In this document: piece after piece, positions 1 to 10,000 of the stretch
How the letters are laid out: every line of letters starts with the position of its first letter
How positions within the stretch are numbered: the first letter of the stretch is position 1
Assembly: GCA_017470815.1 (NCBI GenBank)
Contig: JAFUXT010000017.1
Span: 1 to 64,000 of the forward strand
Origin: a bacterium
Lineage (GTDB): Bacteria; Cyanobacteriota; Vampirovibrionia; Gastranaerophilales; Gastranaerophilaceae
Direction of reading: 5' to 3'
DNA: 64,000 nt
Notes under the pieces: generated by a model
What the model saw: the letters and a program-made list of their open reading frames with translations, nothing else
Database searches by the model: none
What the model was told of the DNA's origin: nothing
Program-made: the position numbers and the translations under genes

Positions 1-1752
1 CAATCTCAATCTGAAACAGTATGGCGTCAGGCTAACAGATACGAAGTTCCTCGTATGGTATTTGTCAATAAAATGGACAGAACAGGTGCAGACTTCTATC
101 GTGTAGCAGAACAAATCAAAACAAGATTAGGTGCTAATGCTGTTCCTATTCAGTTGCCAATCGGTGCTGAAGATAAATTTACAGGTTTAGTTGACCTTAT
201 GACTATGAAAGCCGAAATCTATACAAACGATTTGGGTACTGATATTAAAGAAGAAGAAATTCCTGCAGACTTACAGGCAAAAGCAAAAGAATACCATGAT
301 GCAATGGTCGAAGCGATTTGTTCTGAAGATGATGCTTTGATGGAAAAATTCTTTGAAGATCCTGATTCAATTACTATTGAAGAATTGAAAGCAGGTTTAA
401 GAAAAGCAGTATGTAACAACAAAATTGTTCCTGTTACTTGCGGTACAGCATTTAAAAACAAAGGTGTTCAGTTGTTATTGAACAATGTTGTTGATTATAT
501 GCCGTCACCTGTTGATGTTAAGGCTATCGAAGGTGAATTGGAAGACGGTACAAAAACAGTTCGTCATTCATCTGATGATGAACCGTTTAGTGCTTTGTCA
601 TTCAAAGTTATGACAGACCCGTTTGTTGGTCGTTTAACATTCTTGAGAGTATATTCAGGTAAAATCACATCAGGTTCTTATGTTTTGAACTCAACAACAG
701 GTAAGAAAGAACGTATTTCACGTTTAGTTCGTATGTATGCAGACCAAAGACTTGAAGAAAACGGAGTTTACGCAGGTGATATCTGTGCGGCAGTCGGTTT
801 GAAAGAAACTACTACAGGTGATACTTTGTGTGATGAAAAGAATCCGATTATCTTGGAAAGAATGACTTTCCCTGAACCGGTTATTTCTGTTGCAATTGAA
901 CCGAAAACAAAAGCCGATCAGGATAAAATGGGTATTGCACTTCAAAAATTGGCTGAAGAAGATCCTTCTTTCAGAGTTAAATCTGATGAAGAAACAGGTC
1001 AAACAATCATTTCAGGTATGGGAGAACTTCACCTTGATATCATCGTTGACCGTATGTTAAGAGAATTCAAAGTCGAAGCAAATATCGGAAAACCTCAGGT
1101 TGCATACAGAGAAACCATCAGAGGAACTGCCGATCAGGATTCTAAATTCATTCGTCAGTCAGGCGGTAAAGGTCAATACGGACATTGTAAAGTCAGAATT
1201 TCTCCTGCTGAAGAAAATGCCGGATTTGTATTTGAAAACAAAATTGTCGGTGGTGCTATTCCTAAAGAATACATTGAACCTGCAAGAAAAGGTATGGAAG
1301 AAGCACTTGAAGGCGGTATCTTGGCAGGCTATCCTATGATAGATGTTAAAGTAGAACTTTATGACGGAAGTTACCACGAAGTCGACTCTTCTGAAATGGC
1401 GTTCAAAATTGCCGGTTCTATGGCAATTAAAGAAGGTTGTAAAAAAGCACAACCTTGTATTCTTGAACCTATGATGAAAGTTGAAATTGAAATTCCTGAT
1501 GAATTTACAGGTACAATCATTGGTGATATTTCTCGTCGTAGAGGAAGAATCGAAGGTCAGGAACCTCAGGGTAATACAGGTAATGTAATTGTTCGTGCCG
1601 TAGTACCTTTGGCTAATATGTTCGGTTATGCAACTGACTTACGTTCAAATACTCAAGGCAGAGGTACATTCTCTATGGAATTCCAAAAATATGAACAGGT
1701 TCCTAAGAATGTTGAAGACGAAATTATTGCTAAAGCAGGCGCTAAGGCATAG
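1..1752 (+). CDS. fusA: Elongation factor G, 5' end outside window
   Basis: The reading frame is open from base 1, so the N-terminal roughly 110 residues (P-loop and switch I) lie upstream of the window. The first visible residues belong to the G domain, and NKMD, the guanine-specificity G4 motif, falls at visible residues 23-26. The remaining 560 residues cover domains II to V of a translocase that moves tRNA and mRNA through the ribosome using GTP. The length fits a standard EF-G of about 690 residues. A strong intrinsic terminator follows the stop codon, so fusA ends its transcription unit. Identification is secure; only the start is unseen. Confidence 0.97.
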   Translation, partial: QSQSETVWRQANRYEVPRMVFVNKMDRTGADFYRVAEQIKTRLGANAVPIQLPIGAEDKFTGLVDLMTMKAEIYTNDLGTDIKEEEIPADLQAKAKEYHDAMVEAICSEDDALMEKFFEDPDSITIEELKAGLRKAVCNNKIVPVTCGTAFKNKGVQLLLNNVVDYMPSPVDVKAIEGELEDGTKTVRHSSDDEPFSALSFKVMTDPFVGRLTFLRVYSGKITSGSYVLNSTTGKKERISRLVRMYADQRLEENGVYAGDICAAVGLKETTTGDTLCDEKNPIILERMTFPEPVISVAIEPKTKADQDKMGIALQKLAEEDPSFRVKSDEETGQTIISGMGELHLDIIVDRMLREFKVEANIGKPQVAYRETIRGTADQDSKFIRQSGGKGQYGHCKVRISPAEENAGFVFENKIVGGAIPKEYIEPARKGMEEALEGGILAGYPMIDVKVELYDGSYHEVDSSEMAFKIAGSMAIKEGCKKAQPCILEPMMKVEIEIPDEFTGTIIGDISRRRGRIEGQEPQGNTGNVIVRAVVPLANMFGYATDLRSNTQGRGTFSMEFQKYEQVPKNVEDEIIAKAGAKA

Positions 1753-1768
1753 TTTCTAAATATAATCA

Positions 1769-1805
1769 AAAAGAGTCCGATTGTAAAAATCGGACTCTTT
1801 TTTTA
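1769..1805 (+). terminator. Intrinsic terminator after fusA
   Basis: A perfect 11-base stem (AGAGTCCGATT with its complement) encloses a short loop and is followed by a run of seven T. It lies 17 bases after the fusA stop. Confidence 0.9.
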
Positions 1806-1839
1806 GCAAAAATTTTTATTTACTTGTTTTAAGGTTTAT

Positions 1840-2622
1840 ATGTTTGCAATATCACCGGTAAAATTTTATAATCCATCGTTTGGTATTTTTTTTAATAATA
1901 TAAAAGATGATGAAGGTAACCTAAAATACAGAGGAGATACTCGTATATGCCGTGATGATTTGTATTTCCCTGAAGTGGTTGATTTTTTGGATAAAAAGTA
2001 TAAAAATGTTCCAAAAGTTAATGTAATAATGCATGCCTGTTCAAACGGGGAAGAAGTTTACTCATTTTTGGGAGTTTTGGTTTCAAGACTTGGAGAAAAA
2101 GCATCAAAATTTTTGCCTGTGAGTGCAAGAGATTTTGATGCGGAACATTTAAAACTTGCAAAAAAAGGAGTTTATCAGATTACTAAATCTGAATATATGC
2201 TTGCAAACAATTATATGAACGGCAATTTTTACACATATTTTGATTATTTACCTAATAAAATAATTAAAGATCCCTTATTAAAATATACAAATACCGTAAA
2301 AGTAAATGACATGTTAAAAACACTTGTAAACTTTCAACAGAGTGATATACTTGAGGATTCTAAACGAACGGATTTTAAAAATACAATACTTTTTGCGAGA
2401 AATTTTTGGCCATATTTATCAAATGTTCAGCGACATGAACTTGCAAGAACTTTGTCAAAAAATATGGACAGTTCATCAACTCTTATCGTGGGGGATTTTG
2501 ATGAAGAAGAAGCAAACATTAGTGCATTATTAAAAATGTACGGCTTTGAAGAAACAGAAGCGGAAAATGTTTTTGAAAAACCGAAAATTAATAACTATAA
2601 ACGGATTGTTAAAAATATATAA
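1840..2622 (+). CDS. CheR-like SAM-dependent methyltransferase
   Basis: A 260-residue protein resembling the catalytic domain of CheR chemoreceptor methyltransferases. The glycine-rich SAM-binding motif ACSNGEEVYS is at residues 66-75. An acidic strand (SARDFDAEHL) and a GVYQI helix start follow, as in CheR. A later segment, NTILFARNFWPYL, matches the CheR region containing CRNVLIYF, although the Cys and several polar residues are changed. The N-terminus (residues 5-15, ending PSFG) resembles the short tag on several hypothetical proteins here. No chemotaxis genes are nearby, so the substrate is unknown. No clear ribosome-binding site precedes the ATG. Methyltransferase fold is likely; chemotaxis function is doubtful. 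Confidence 0.7.
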   Translation: MFAISPVKFYNPSFGIFFNNIKDDEGNLKYRGDTRICRDDLYFPEVVDFLDKKYKNVPKVNVIMHACSNGEEVYSFLGVLVSRLGEKASKFLPVSARDFDAEHLKLAKKGVYQITKSEYMLANNYMNGNFYTYFDYLPNKIIKDPLLKYTNTVKVNDMLKTLVNFQQSDILEDSKRTDFKNTILFARNFWPYLSNVQRHELARTLSKNMDSSSTLIVGDFDEEEANISALLKMYGFEETEAENVFEKPKINNYKRIVKNI

Positions 2623-2640
2623 AACTTTTTATAACAGGAA

Positions 2641-2871
2641 TTATTTTGTTGTTCTCTTTCTCAAATCATAAAAAATAATCTTATATTCCAAAATCTCTGC
2701 AATATGTCTTACTTCACTATATGGAATTGTTCCGTTACGCAATTTTTGAGATAACGATGCAAGCGAGTATTTTCGCCCTAATTTCTTTTCTAATTTTTGG
2801 GCAAGATAAGTCAGCGTAATATCTCTATCCGCAACAAGATTCTTTATTTCATTAAGGATTGGATTGTTCAC
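2641..2871 (-). CDS. Small helix-turn-helix protein
   Basis: A 76-residue protein with the layout of a lambda-Cro/XRE helix-turn-helix. Residues 16-60 contain LTYLAQKLEKKLG, then SLASLSQKLRNG, then SEVRHIAEIL, consistent with four to five helices. The C-terminus is basic (DLRKRTTK). The start is GTG, chosen because AGGAGG lies four bases upstream. Two palindromes of the TCAATAT type lie in its upstream region and could be autoregulatory operators. It is transcribed away from the downstream gene on the same strand. Target genes cannot be named. Confidence 0.72.
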   Translation of the reverse strand: MNNPILNEIKNLVADRDITLTYLAQKLEKKLGRKYSLASLSQKLRNGTIPYSEVRHIAEILEYKIIFYDLRKRTTK

Positions 2872-2909
2872 GAGTCCTCCTATTTCTTAATGATAAATTA
2901 TAAACTTGG

Positions 2910-2985
2910 ATTATAGGGAAATTTCAATATAAATATTGACAAATTTATATTAATATTGAACAATGTAATCAGTCAATAATATTGA
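2910..2985 (-). promoter_or_regulatory. Putative promoter and TCAATAT palindromes of the HTH gene
   Basis: On the minus strand TATAAT (2915-2910) precedes the HTH gene. Upstream lie the palindromes TCAATAT-AA-ATATTGA (2924-2939) and TCAATA-A-TATTGA (2973-2985), with a half site ATATTGA at 2953-2959. Repeated sites close to a -10 box fit a small repressor's operator; this is inference. Confidence 0.45.
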
Positions 2986-3037
2986 TTTAAGGACTTATAA
3001 AATAATTTATCCATCATTAGACTTAAAAATAAAAGTC

Positions 3038-3104
3038 GCAAACTGCCGAAAACATTAACGGCAGTTTTTTTTGCAAAAAAGCACCGTTTAAATCGGTGCT
3101 TTTT
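3038..3104. terminator. Two adjacent bidirectional terminator hairpins
   Basis: AACTGCCG pairs with CGGCAGTT and is followed by eight T on the + strand. GCACCG/CGGTGC follows, with A and T runs on both sides. The second would end minus-strand transcription coming from the coiled-coil gene to the right. Confidence 0.8.
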
Positions 3105-3130
3105 AAGAATTGTATATTTAGTTATAATGC

Positions 3131-3532
3131 TTATTTACCGCCTCCGCCTGAGCCTCCGTATGTAAATTCAACTTTGATATTATTAGCAAGTAATTTTTGC
3201 CATGAGTTTTCGTAGTTCTGAACCTCATTTAGTTGGGTTTCAAAAGACTCTTTCTGTGCTTCAAGTTCAGATTCCCAAGCAGTTAAACTTGCCATTTCAA
3301 ATTCGTGATCGTTTTGTAACTCTACAAGCACTTCCGCATATTCATCAGTTCCATAACCGATTTCAGGATCATAATACAAATTCTGCAACTTTTCGTTATA
3401 TGCCATTTGTGATGTTGATGATGTTCTTGTGGCAGATAATTGCTGCATTTGAATATTTGATAATTGATTATTTATTCTGCTCTTTTGCTGAGTAAAAAAT
3501 AATAATTTTTCTTGTAAATTTGCAACTGACAT
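3131..3532 (-). CDS. Small coiled-coil protein with Gly-rich tail
   Basis: 133 residues with no family I recognise. Most of it is Gln/Glu/Leu-rich and predicted helical (heptad-like runs at about residues 3-35 and 65-115). It ends in NNIKVEFTYGG followed by a glycine run. The plan of N-terminal coiled coil, Tyr/Asp-rich centre with a YYDPE-type segment, second coiled coil, NNxK strand and Gly tail is shared with the gene at 59763, and more loosely with 40768. The ATG at 3532 is chosen over an upstream GTG because GAGGTGAG sits four bases before it. Its promoter region is strikingly similar to that of 59763, so the two are likely co-regulated paralogues. Confidence 0.8.
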   Translation of the reverse strand: MSVANLQEKLLFFTQQKSRINNQLSNIQMQQLSATRTSSTSQMAYNEKLQNLYYDPEIGYGTDEYAEVLVELQNDHEFEMASLTAWESELEAQKESFETQLNEVQNYENSWQKLLANNIKVEFTYGGSGGGGK

Positions 3533-3560
3533 GGCTCTCACCTCGTATCTTTTTTATTCT

Positions 3561-3631
3561 CTCTTACACATGTAAAGTATTTTAAAAATGCCGGATTTCA
3601 CAACTAAAGTTTTTTGTTACATTTGTTTACA
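3561..3631 (-). promoter_or_regulatory. Conserved promoter region of coiled-coil gene
   Basis: Read on the minus strand, TGTAAACAAATGT (3631-3619) is followed 48 bases later by AAAATACTTTACA (from 3583). The same two blocks at the same 48-base distance, with similar bases between, precede the paralogue at 59763. AAAATACTTTATA blocks also occur at 18567-18579 and 28354-28366. Confidence 0.6.
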
Positions 3632-3726
3632 ATGAAATATTCAAGTTTTATATAAAAAAAACCGTCAACTATTATTGACTAAAAGAAAAATATCATTAAA
3701 TTTTCTTTAGAAAGGCTTGTGTATCT

Positions 3727-4185
3727 ATGTCAATAAATTCTATCGGACAAATAGGCTACTACGGAGGTGGTTTTGGCGGAGGCGGTATATCCGAAGAAAC
3801 AAGACGCAAACTTATTGCACTTGGAATAGACCCAAGAACAGTAACATCTGAAGCACAGGCTCAGGCTTTAATTCAAAATGCAATAAAAATTCGTAAAAGC
3901 GCAAAGATTCCTTTACCTGTAAATGTTTGCCAAGGTGAACAGGAAATTATATCAAATGCAAAAACTTTAGCATCAAAAATGGGGATAGTTATTTCCGGCT
4001 CAACTCCGTTGGAACAAATTATAAAAGATATTTCTGATAAAATTAATTCAGGGAAATATGAGGAATATAAATCCGAATTTGCATCTTTACAGCAAGCCTA
4101 TCAGAATGTAAAACAAAATAGAAATGCGGTTTTTGCAAGCATGAATTACAGTGCATCATTAAACAAAATGATGCTTGGATTATAA
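3727..4185 (+). CDS. Hypothetical protein with Gly-rich N-terminus
   Basis: 152 residues, not assignable to a named family. Residues 1-22 are Gly/Tyr-rich. Residues 23-55 are a helical segment (EETRRKLIALGIDP, then SEAQAQALI) that looks like a small helical repeat or linker. The C-terminal half is amphipathic helix. There is no signal peptide or membrane segment. It stands alone between the coiled-coil gene and the GH57 enzyme. The start is supported by AGAAAGG about eleven bases upstream, and the coding region reads like its neighbours. Confidence 0.7.
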   Translation: MSINSIGQIGYYGGGFGGGGISEETRRKLIALGIDPRTVTSEAQAQALIQNAIKIRKSAKIPLPVNVCQGEQEIISNAKTLASKMGIVISGSTPLEQIIKDISDKINSGKYEEYKSEFASLQQAYQNVKQNRNAVFASMNYSASLNKMMLGL

Positions 4186-4330
4186 TATTATCGATGTTGA
4201 ATATTACTATTTGTAAAATTATTCAATAGTATTAGTTAAAAAGTATTATATTTTTTATCGATTTGTGCTATATATATTGTGTACATAATTGGATTATACT
4301 GAATATAATTCAAAAGATTGGAGGCAATAG

Positions 4331-6058
4331 ATGGCAACAGGTCAATTTGTATTTATGTTACACTCACATTTACCATACTACCGTAAAGCAGGTATGTGGC
4401 CTTTCGGTGAAGAAAATCTCTACGAATGTATGGCAGAAACTTATGTTCCTTTGGTCAATGCAATTTCAGAATTGTATTATGATGAAGGAATTAAGGCTAA
4501 ATTGACTGTCGGTATTACTCCGATTTTAGCAGAACAGTTAAATGATGAATATTTACAAAACGGTTTTGTTGAGTATTTGGATGAAAAAATAAAGAGTGTT
4601 TCAAAAGATTTGGAAAGATATCCTGATGAAAAAGTTCCTCACTCACAGCATTTGAAATATCTTGCTAAATACTATTTTGATTGGTATACAAATATTAAAG
4701 ATTCTTTTGTAAATAAATATAATAAAGATTTGATTTCAACATTCAAAAAATTACAAGATTTGGGATGTATAGAAATCACAACATCTGGTGCAACTCACGG
4801 ATTTTCACCGCTTTTGGCAACCGATAACAATTTGAATGCACAATTCAAAGTAGGATCAGATACTACAAAAAGGCTTTTTGGTAAAAAGGCAAAAGGGGCT
4901 TGGTTGCCTGAATGTGCATATCGTCAGGGGTATGAATATGTCGGTAAAGACGGACAAAAACATTGGAGACCTGCTATTGAAGTCACTTTGCAAAACAATG
5001 ATATTGAGTATTTCTTTACGGAATCTCATGTAATTGAAGGCGGCAATTCAATCGGATGCAGACGAGTTGTAGGTATTTACGGAAACATTGAATATATTCC
5101 GTTACCTGAAAGAGAACCGACAGGATATGATACATACAGCGCATATTGGTTACCTGATGCACAGGTCGCAGTTATGGGCAGAAATGACAGAGCGGGTTAT
5201 CAAGTATGGTCTGCTGCAGACGGTTACCCCGGGGACGGTTGTTATAGAGAATTCCATAAAAAGGATGATAAATCGGGTATGAATTATTGGAGAATTACCT
5301 CTCCGACTACCGATTTGGGTGATAAAATGCTTTATGACCCTGTGCTTGCGCTAAATCAGGTTAATTCAAATTCTGATCACTATACAACGATGCTTTACCA
5401 TTTATTGAATGATTATAAACAATCTCATGGCGGTAAAGAGGGCTTGATTATGGTTTCATTTGATACTGAATTGTATGGTCACTGGTGGTTTGAAGGTATT
5501 GAATTTATAAAACAGGTAATCAGAAAGTTAAATAATTTCTTACCGCAGATAGAAAGAATGACTGCAGGCGAATATTTGCAGGCTCATCCTCCTGTTGAGG
5601 CTATTCAGATTCCTGAATCTTCATGGGGGCAGGGTGGTCACTTCTATGTTTGGAACAACCATCTGACTGAATGGATGTGGCCTATCATTCACTCTTGTGA
5701 AAAACGTATAACGGAGATTGCTGACAGATACCAGACAATTCCTGAAGATAAGTTGTTACACAGAGCCTTAAATCAATTGGCAAGAGAAAATCTGTTATTA
5801 CAAAGTTCAGATTGGCCTTTCTTGATTACAACGTGGCAGGCAAAAGATTATGCAACAGACAGATTCAGAGAACATGTTGACAGATTTGAATTTATCGCAG
5901 ATATGATTGATTCTGGCAATATTGATGATAGCAAATTAAAAGAAATTGAAAGCATTGATAATTGCTTCAGTGATATAGATTACAGAGTATATATGTCAAT
6001 TGAGGAAGGTGTAATTCCTCAGCAATCAGCAAAACTTGCACCATTATACACGGATTAA
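4331..6058 (+). CDS. GH57 1,4-alpha-glucan branching enzyme
   Basis: A 575-residue glycoside hydrolase family 57 protein of the branching-enzyme type. Conserved region 1 is HSHLPYY near residue 11. WLPECAYR at residues 191-198 carries the catalytic nucleophile Glu194. SFDTELYGHWW places the acid/base Asp at 378. The C-terminal domain contains SSDWPFLITTWQAKDYA, characteristic of this subgroup (DUF1957-related). Length matches the roughly 530-570 residue bacterial and archaeal enzymes. It introduces alpha-1,6 branches in glycogen-like glucans in the cytoplasm and pairs functionally with the second GH57 protein at 54988. GGAGG lies six bases before the ATG. A terminator follows, so it is monocistronic. 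Confidence 0.92.
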   Translation: MATGQFVFMLHSHLPYYRKAGMWPFGEENLYECMAETYVPLVNAISELYYDEGIKAKLTVGITPILAEQLNDEYLQNGFVEYLDEKIKSVSKDLERYPDEKVPHSQHLKYLAKYYFDWYTNIKDSFVNKYNKDLISTFKKLQDLGCIEITTSGATHGFSPLLATDNNLNAQFKVGSDTTKRLFGKKAKGAWLPECAYRQGYEYVGKDGQKHWRPAIEVTLQNNDIEYFFTESHVIEGGNSIGCRRVVGIYGNIEYIPLPEREPTGYDTYSAYWLPDAQVAVMGRNDRAGYQVWSAADGYPGDGCYREFHKKDDKSGMNYWRITSPTTDLGDKMLYDPVLALNQVNSNSDHYTTMLYHLLNDYKQSHGGKEGLIMVSFDTELYGHWWFEGIEFIKQVIRKLNNFLPQIERMTAGEYLQAHPPVEAIQIPESSWGQGGHFYVWNNHLTEWMWPIIHSCEKRITEIADRYQTIPEDKLLHRALNQLARENLLLQSSDWPFLITTWQAKDYATDRFREHVDRFEFIADMIDSGNIDDSKLKEIESIDNCFSDIDYRVYMSIEEGVIPQQSAKLAPLYTD

Positions 6059-6088
6059 AATAAATTTTTACAATTCATTTTATATTAC

Positions 6089-6121
6089 AGAGCCTTGATT
6101 TTTATCAGGGCTTTTTATTTT
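6089..6121 (+). terminator. Intrinsic terminator after branching enzyme
   Basis: AGCCTTGAT pairs with ATCAGGGCT across a TTTT loop and is followed by a T-rich tail, 30 bases after the stop codon. Confidence 0.85.
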
Positions 6122-6132
6122 AATAAAAACTC

Positions 6133-6166
6133 TTGCAATTAAAAATTTAGCAATTATAATTATAAT
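6133..6166 (+). promoter_or_regulatory. Promoter of tRNA-Asp
   Basis: TTGCAA (6133-6138) and TATAAT (6155-6160) are separated by 16 bases. A second TATAAT follows directly at 6161-6166. The tRNA begins 12 bases later. Confidence 0.75.
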
Positions 6167-6177
6167 ACAAAGCAGAT

Positions 6178-6255
6178 GGGAGCGTAGCTCAGTTTGGTTA
6201 GAGCGCATGCCTGTCACGCATGAGGTCGCGAGTTCGAGCCTCGTCGTTCCCGCCA
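6178..6255 (+). tRNA. tRNA-Asp (GTC)
   Basis: A complete cloverleaf. Acceptor GGGAGCG pairs with CGTTCCC, the D-arm is GCTC/GAGC, and anticodon stem CATGC/GCATG holds loop CTGTCAC with anticodon GTC. A discriminator G and an encoded CCA close the gene. The T-arm carries GTTCGAG. It marks the left border of the accessory island. Confidence 0.97.
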
Positions 6256-6260
6256 TTTAC

Positions 6261-6298
6261 ACAAAAAAAAAGTCCGCTTAGTCGGACTTTTTTTTGTG
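6261..6298. terminator. Terminator after tRNA-Asp
   Basis: AAAAAGTCCG and CGGACTTTTT form a strong stem with A and T runs on both sides, six bases after the tRNA. It can act in both directions. Confidence 0.85.
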
Positions 6299-6325
6299 AA
6301 AAATTGAGGATGTTTTGTATCAGGG

Positions 6326-6673
6326 AGTTTGACATAAAGTATCGCAAGTTTGACATACAACTCGGAAGTTAAAAATCTTTGTAAGTTATATAAGAAAAAT
6401 CTTTTTCAAATTTATAATTATCGGTATGTTTTTTTGGACACTTTTGAAATTGGTTTTTGCTTTTGTAGTAAAACAATCAGTTTGACAGAGATGGTTAGTT
6501 TGATAATTTTTTGCAAAGACCGCTCGTTGTAGGGCTTTTGGCGGTCGGAAGCAGGTTGATTTAAAAAATATCAAACTAATCTTTTTTGCACTTTATCTGC
6601 ATTTTAACTGCTCGCACTTTCACTTTATTTTCAATACTTTTCGGCAGTTTGATAGTTTACGGTTAGTTTGATA
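6326..6673 (+). repeat. Cluster of seven AGTTTGAYA motifs
   Basis: Copies on the + strand start at 6326, 6347, 6479, 6497, 6646 and 6665, and one inverted copy spans 6569-6577. They occur as three pairs with start-to-start distances of 21, 18 and 19 bases, roughly two helical turns. I see no gene in this stretch of about 400 bases between tRNA-Asp and the next ORF. The arrangement looks like iterons or a multi-site operator. Confidence 0.6.
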
Positions 6674-6700
6674 TTTTACGGCGATGTGAAAATAAAAAAA

Positions 6701-6910
6701 TCATTTTTCATTATCAATAAAAAATGCATTTAATAAATCTGCATTATCTCTTAAATTTTTAATTACAGGTGCGAGGTTGTAACATTCTTCTATTTCAGGT
6801 TGATTTGCAACAAAATAATCAATAACGACTGCTATGTTATAAATATTCTCTGCCCACTTGCTAATTTGCTTAAATTCTTTTTCTGTAATATTATATCCAA
6901 CTTCTTCCAT
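6701..6910 (-). CDS. Small hypothetical protein
   Basis: 69 residues, mostly helical (FKQISKWAENIYNIAVVIDYF), acidic, with no recognised domain. The ATG at 6910 is preferred over an upstream start because AGGAGG ends four bases before it. It is the first gene of the accessory island, divergent from the restriction-modification gene. Such small proteins beside restriction enzymes are sometimes controllers, but no helix-turn-helix is visible here. Confidence 0.6.
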   Translation of the reverse strand: MEEVGYNITEKEFKQISKWAENIYNIAVVIDYFVANQPEIEECYNLAPVIKNLRDNADLLNAFFIDNEK

Positions 6911-7051
6911 AATCCCTCCTAATATCAGGAAACACAATACATGAAAGAAGTCACAAAAGCGAAAACGCTATAAAAGATTTTACAATAAAACACAATTAAA
7001 TAAGCTTCCATGTTCATGATATAATCAACACAAATCATAGGAGAATTGAGT

Positions 7052-10000
7052 GTGGCGAAGTCGAGGTTTTATAATTTTCTAGGGTCTTATAATAAAGCAT
7101 ATAAAAGCAAAAATATTGACGAAAAAGATTTTAATTCTTTTCTAAAAAATTTGCGTGATTTTTTTACAGAATTAGAAACTGTGGATAAAACTAATGAAGA
7201 ATTGTTAAAAGGTGTTTTTAACAAGCATTTACTAAAAAATTATACTACTTTGCTCAATGAAAATCGTGTTGATTTATCTGTTAAAAAGGATGGTAAAACA
7301 CAGGTTATTTTTGAATTTAAATCTCCTAATAATAAAACTGAAATGTTGCAAGCAGACAGCGAAGATGTAAATAAAAAGGCTTTGCAAGAGGCTATTTGGT
7401 ATTTTTACAATCAAGACAGTAAAGAAATTAGTTATAATATTAAAAATGTCGTTATTACAGATACAGAACATTTATTTTTCTTCAATCCTAAACAATTCTG
7501 CAATAAGGATTTAGAGCGTATTTGTTTGCAATTCAGAAATAATCAAGTTGCTTATACAGATACCAAAACTCTTTACGACCAAATTGGAGCAAAAATCAAA
7601 GATAAATGTATTTCATTTGATTATGCTGAATTTGATTTAATCCAATATAAATCAAAGATTTTAAACAATTCATTAAACGATAACGATTTAAGACAGCTTA
7701 AATATTTGTACAAAGCATTACATCCGGATTTCTTGTTAAGAGAATATTCACCAAAGGATTCTAACGAATTAAATTCTAAATTCTATAATGAATTATTGTA
7801 TATTTTAGGCTTAAAAGAAGAAGGTAAAAATCAAAAGAAAATCGTGGCTTCTGATACAAAAGGTACATTGAGGGATAGAATTGCTTATGATTTGAACTGT
7901 AACAGATTTGATGATGTTATAAATTTAATTATTGTATGGTTAAATCGTTTGTTATTCTTGAAATTGTTTGAAAGTCAGTTAATTTCTTTTAATGACAATA
8001 ACAAAACTTATGCTTTTTTGAATTTTGACAAAATTCCAACATTTGCCAAGTTAAACAGATTATTTTTCAATGTTTTAGGAAAGCCGTTAGACCAAAGAGA
8101 TGAACACGAAATACCATATTTAAACAGTTCACTTTTTGAAAGGTCAGAACTTGAATCTAAATATGGCAACATTTCAAACCTTGATAGCGAAATAACTTTA
8201 CCTTTATGCAAAGGCAGTATTTTATCAAAAGTCAAAAATTATCCGCAGAATCCGACATTACTGAAATATTTGCTTGATTTTCTTGAAGCATACAGTTTTA
8301 GTTCAAACATAACTGAAAATGATGATAAAAAAGACATTATCAATTCTTCTGTATTAGGTTTGATATTTGAAAAATTGAACGGCTATAAAGACGGTTCATT
8401 CTTTACACCTGCATATATAACCGAATACATGGCAGAAACTTCAATAAATAACATTGTTTTGCAGAAATTCAATAAGGCTTTTGGAGAAGAAAAAGCACCT
8501 TGTAACACTATTGAAGACTTAAAATCTTTAATTTCTTATGATGTACATATTAAAGAACGCAGAGATTTTTATAACGAAATTATAGATAGTCTAAAAATAT
8601 GCGACCCTGCTGTTGGGTCAGGACACTTTTTAGTATCAGTTTTGAATTATATTGTTGCCCTGAAAAGTGAATTAGGCTTGTTGTCTGTTCGCAACAAAGT
8701 AGAAATACAAAATGATTCACTTGTTATATATGAGCAAGACGGAGAAACGCAATTTGAATACAAACGCAATAACCAAAATTCTTTAACAGTTCAAAAAGCA
8801 ATATTTGATGAAAAACGAAAGATTATTGAAAACTGTTTGTTCGGTGTTGATATTAACCCAAACTCTGTACAAATATGTTGTTTGCGTTTATGGATAGAAT
8901 TACTCAAAAATACATATTATATCGGTAATACTGACGAAATGCAGATATTACCGAATATTGATATAAATATAAAATGTGGTAACTCGCTTGTAAGTGCGTA
9001 TGAGGTAAAAGTAGGACATTGTGCATTAGAATCACTTGACGGCAGAACAGCCGAAGCCAAAAGCATAAAAGAATACAAAAATCTTGTAGCAGAATACAAA
9101 AATACCGAAAGCAAAATTTCAAAATCAGACTTAAAAGAACAAATTAAGACTATCAAAAACAAAATATTTCCAACACGCCAATTAAGCTTGTTTGAACAAA
9201 ATAACAACAAAGGTGTATATCAAAATTCTATGGAATGGATGATAGAATTCCCGGAACTGCTTGATGAAAACGGCGTGTTTAATGGGTTTGACTTGATTAT
9301 TGGAAACCCTCCTTATGGTGTAAAGTTAGAAAATCAAGAAAAAGCATTTTATAAAAATAATTATAATTGTTCAAAATCGATTAAAGGTAAGCAAAAAGGT
9401 TCTACAAATACTTATGTAGTATTTATTGAACGCGGTTTGCAACTTTTGAAAGAACACTCAAATTTGTTCTATATTGTTCCAATGTCAATAACATCAAGTG
9501 ATGAATGTGTGCCTATACAGAATATAATGGAACAAACAAGTGAAAAAATTAAAATTTCTTCTTATCAAGAAAGACCAACTCAGATTTTTGATAGTGCTTG
9601 CTTAAGAGTATCAATTATTGAATTATATAACACAATAAAATATAACCCCAATAAAGCAAAATTTATATGCAATAGCATAGAAAATACAAAATTACAACGA
9701 AAAAGAAAAACTGATAATCCAAATGAAATGATGAAATCATTGGAATTTATTAATTCTAAAGATTTTAATTTATACGGCAGATATGCAAAAATTGGGGAAA
9801 AAATTGACTTAAGCATTTTAGAAAAAATATTTAAGAATAAAAAACTTGAAAATTACTGTAATGATAATGGTAAACCCATTTATTACAGAACAACAGGTGG
9901 AAGATATTTTAAAATAATAACAAATCATTCAACTGGTTCAAATAAAGAGAGAGGTATCGGGATAGATGAAAAATATACTTCTGCAATTGGATGTATATTA

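Noticed and set aside
219-1452. Long ORFs on the minus strand opposite fusA
   Set aside because: They shadow a clear EF-G reading frame; no ribosome-binding site, unlikely composition.
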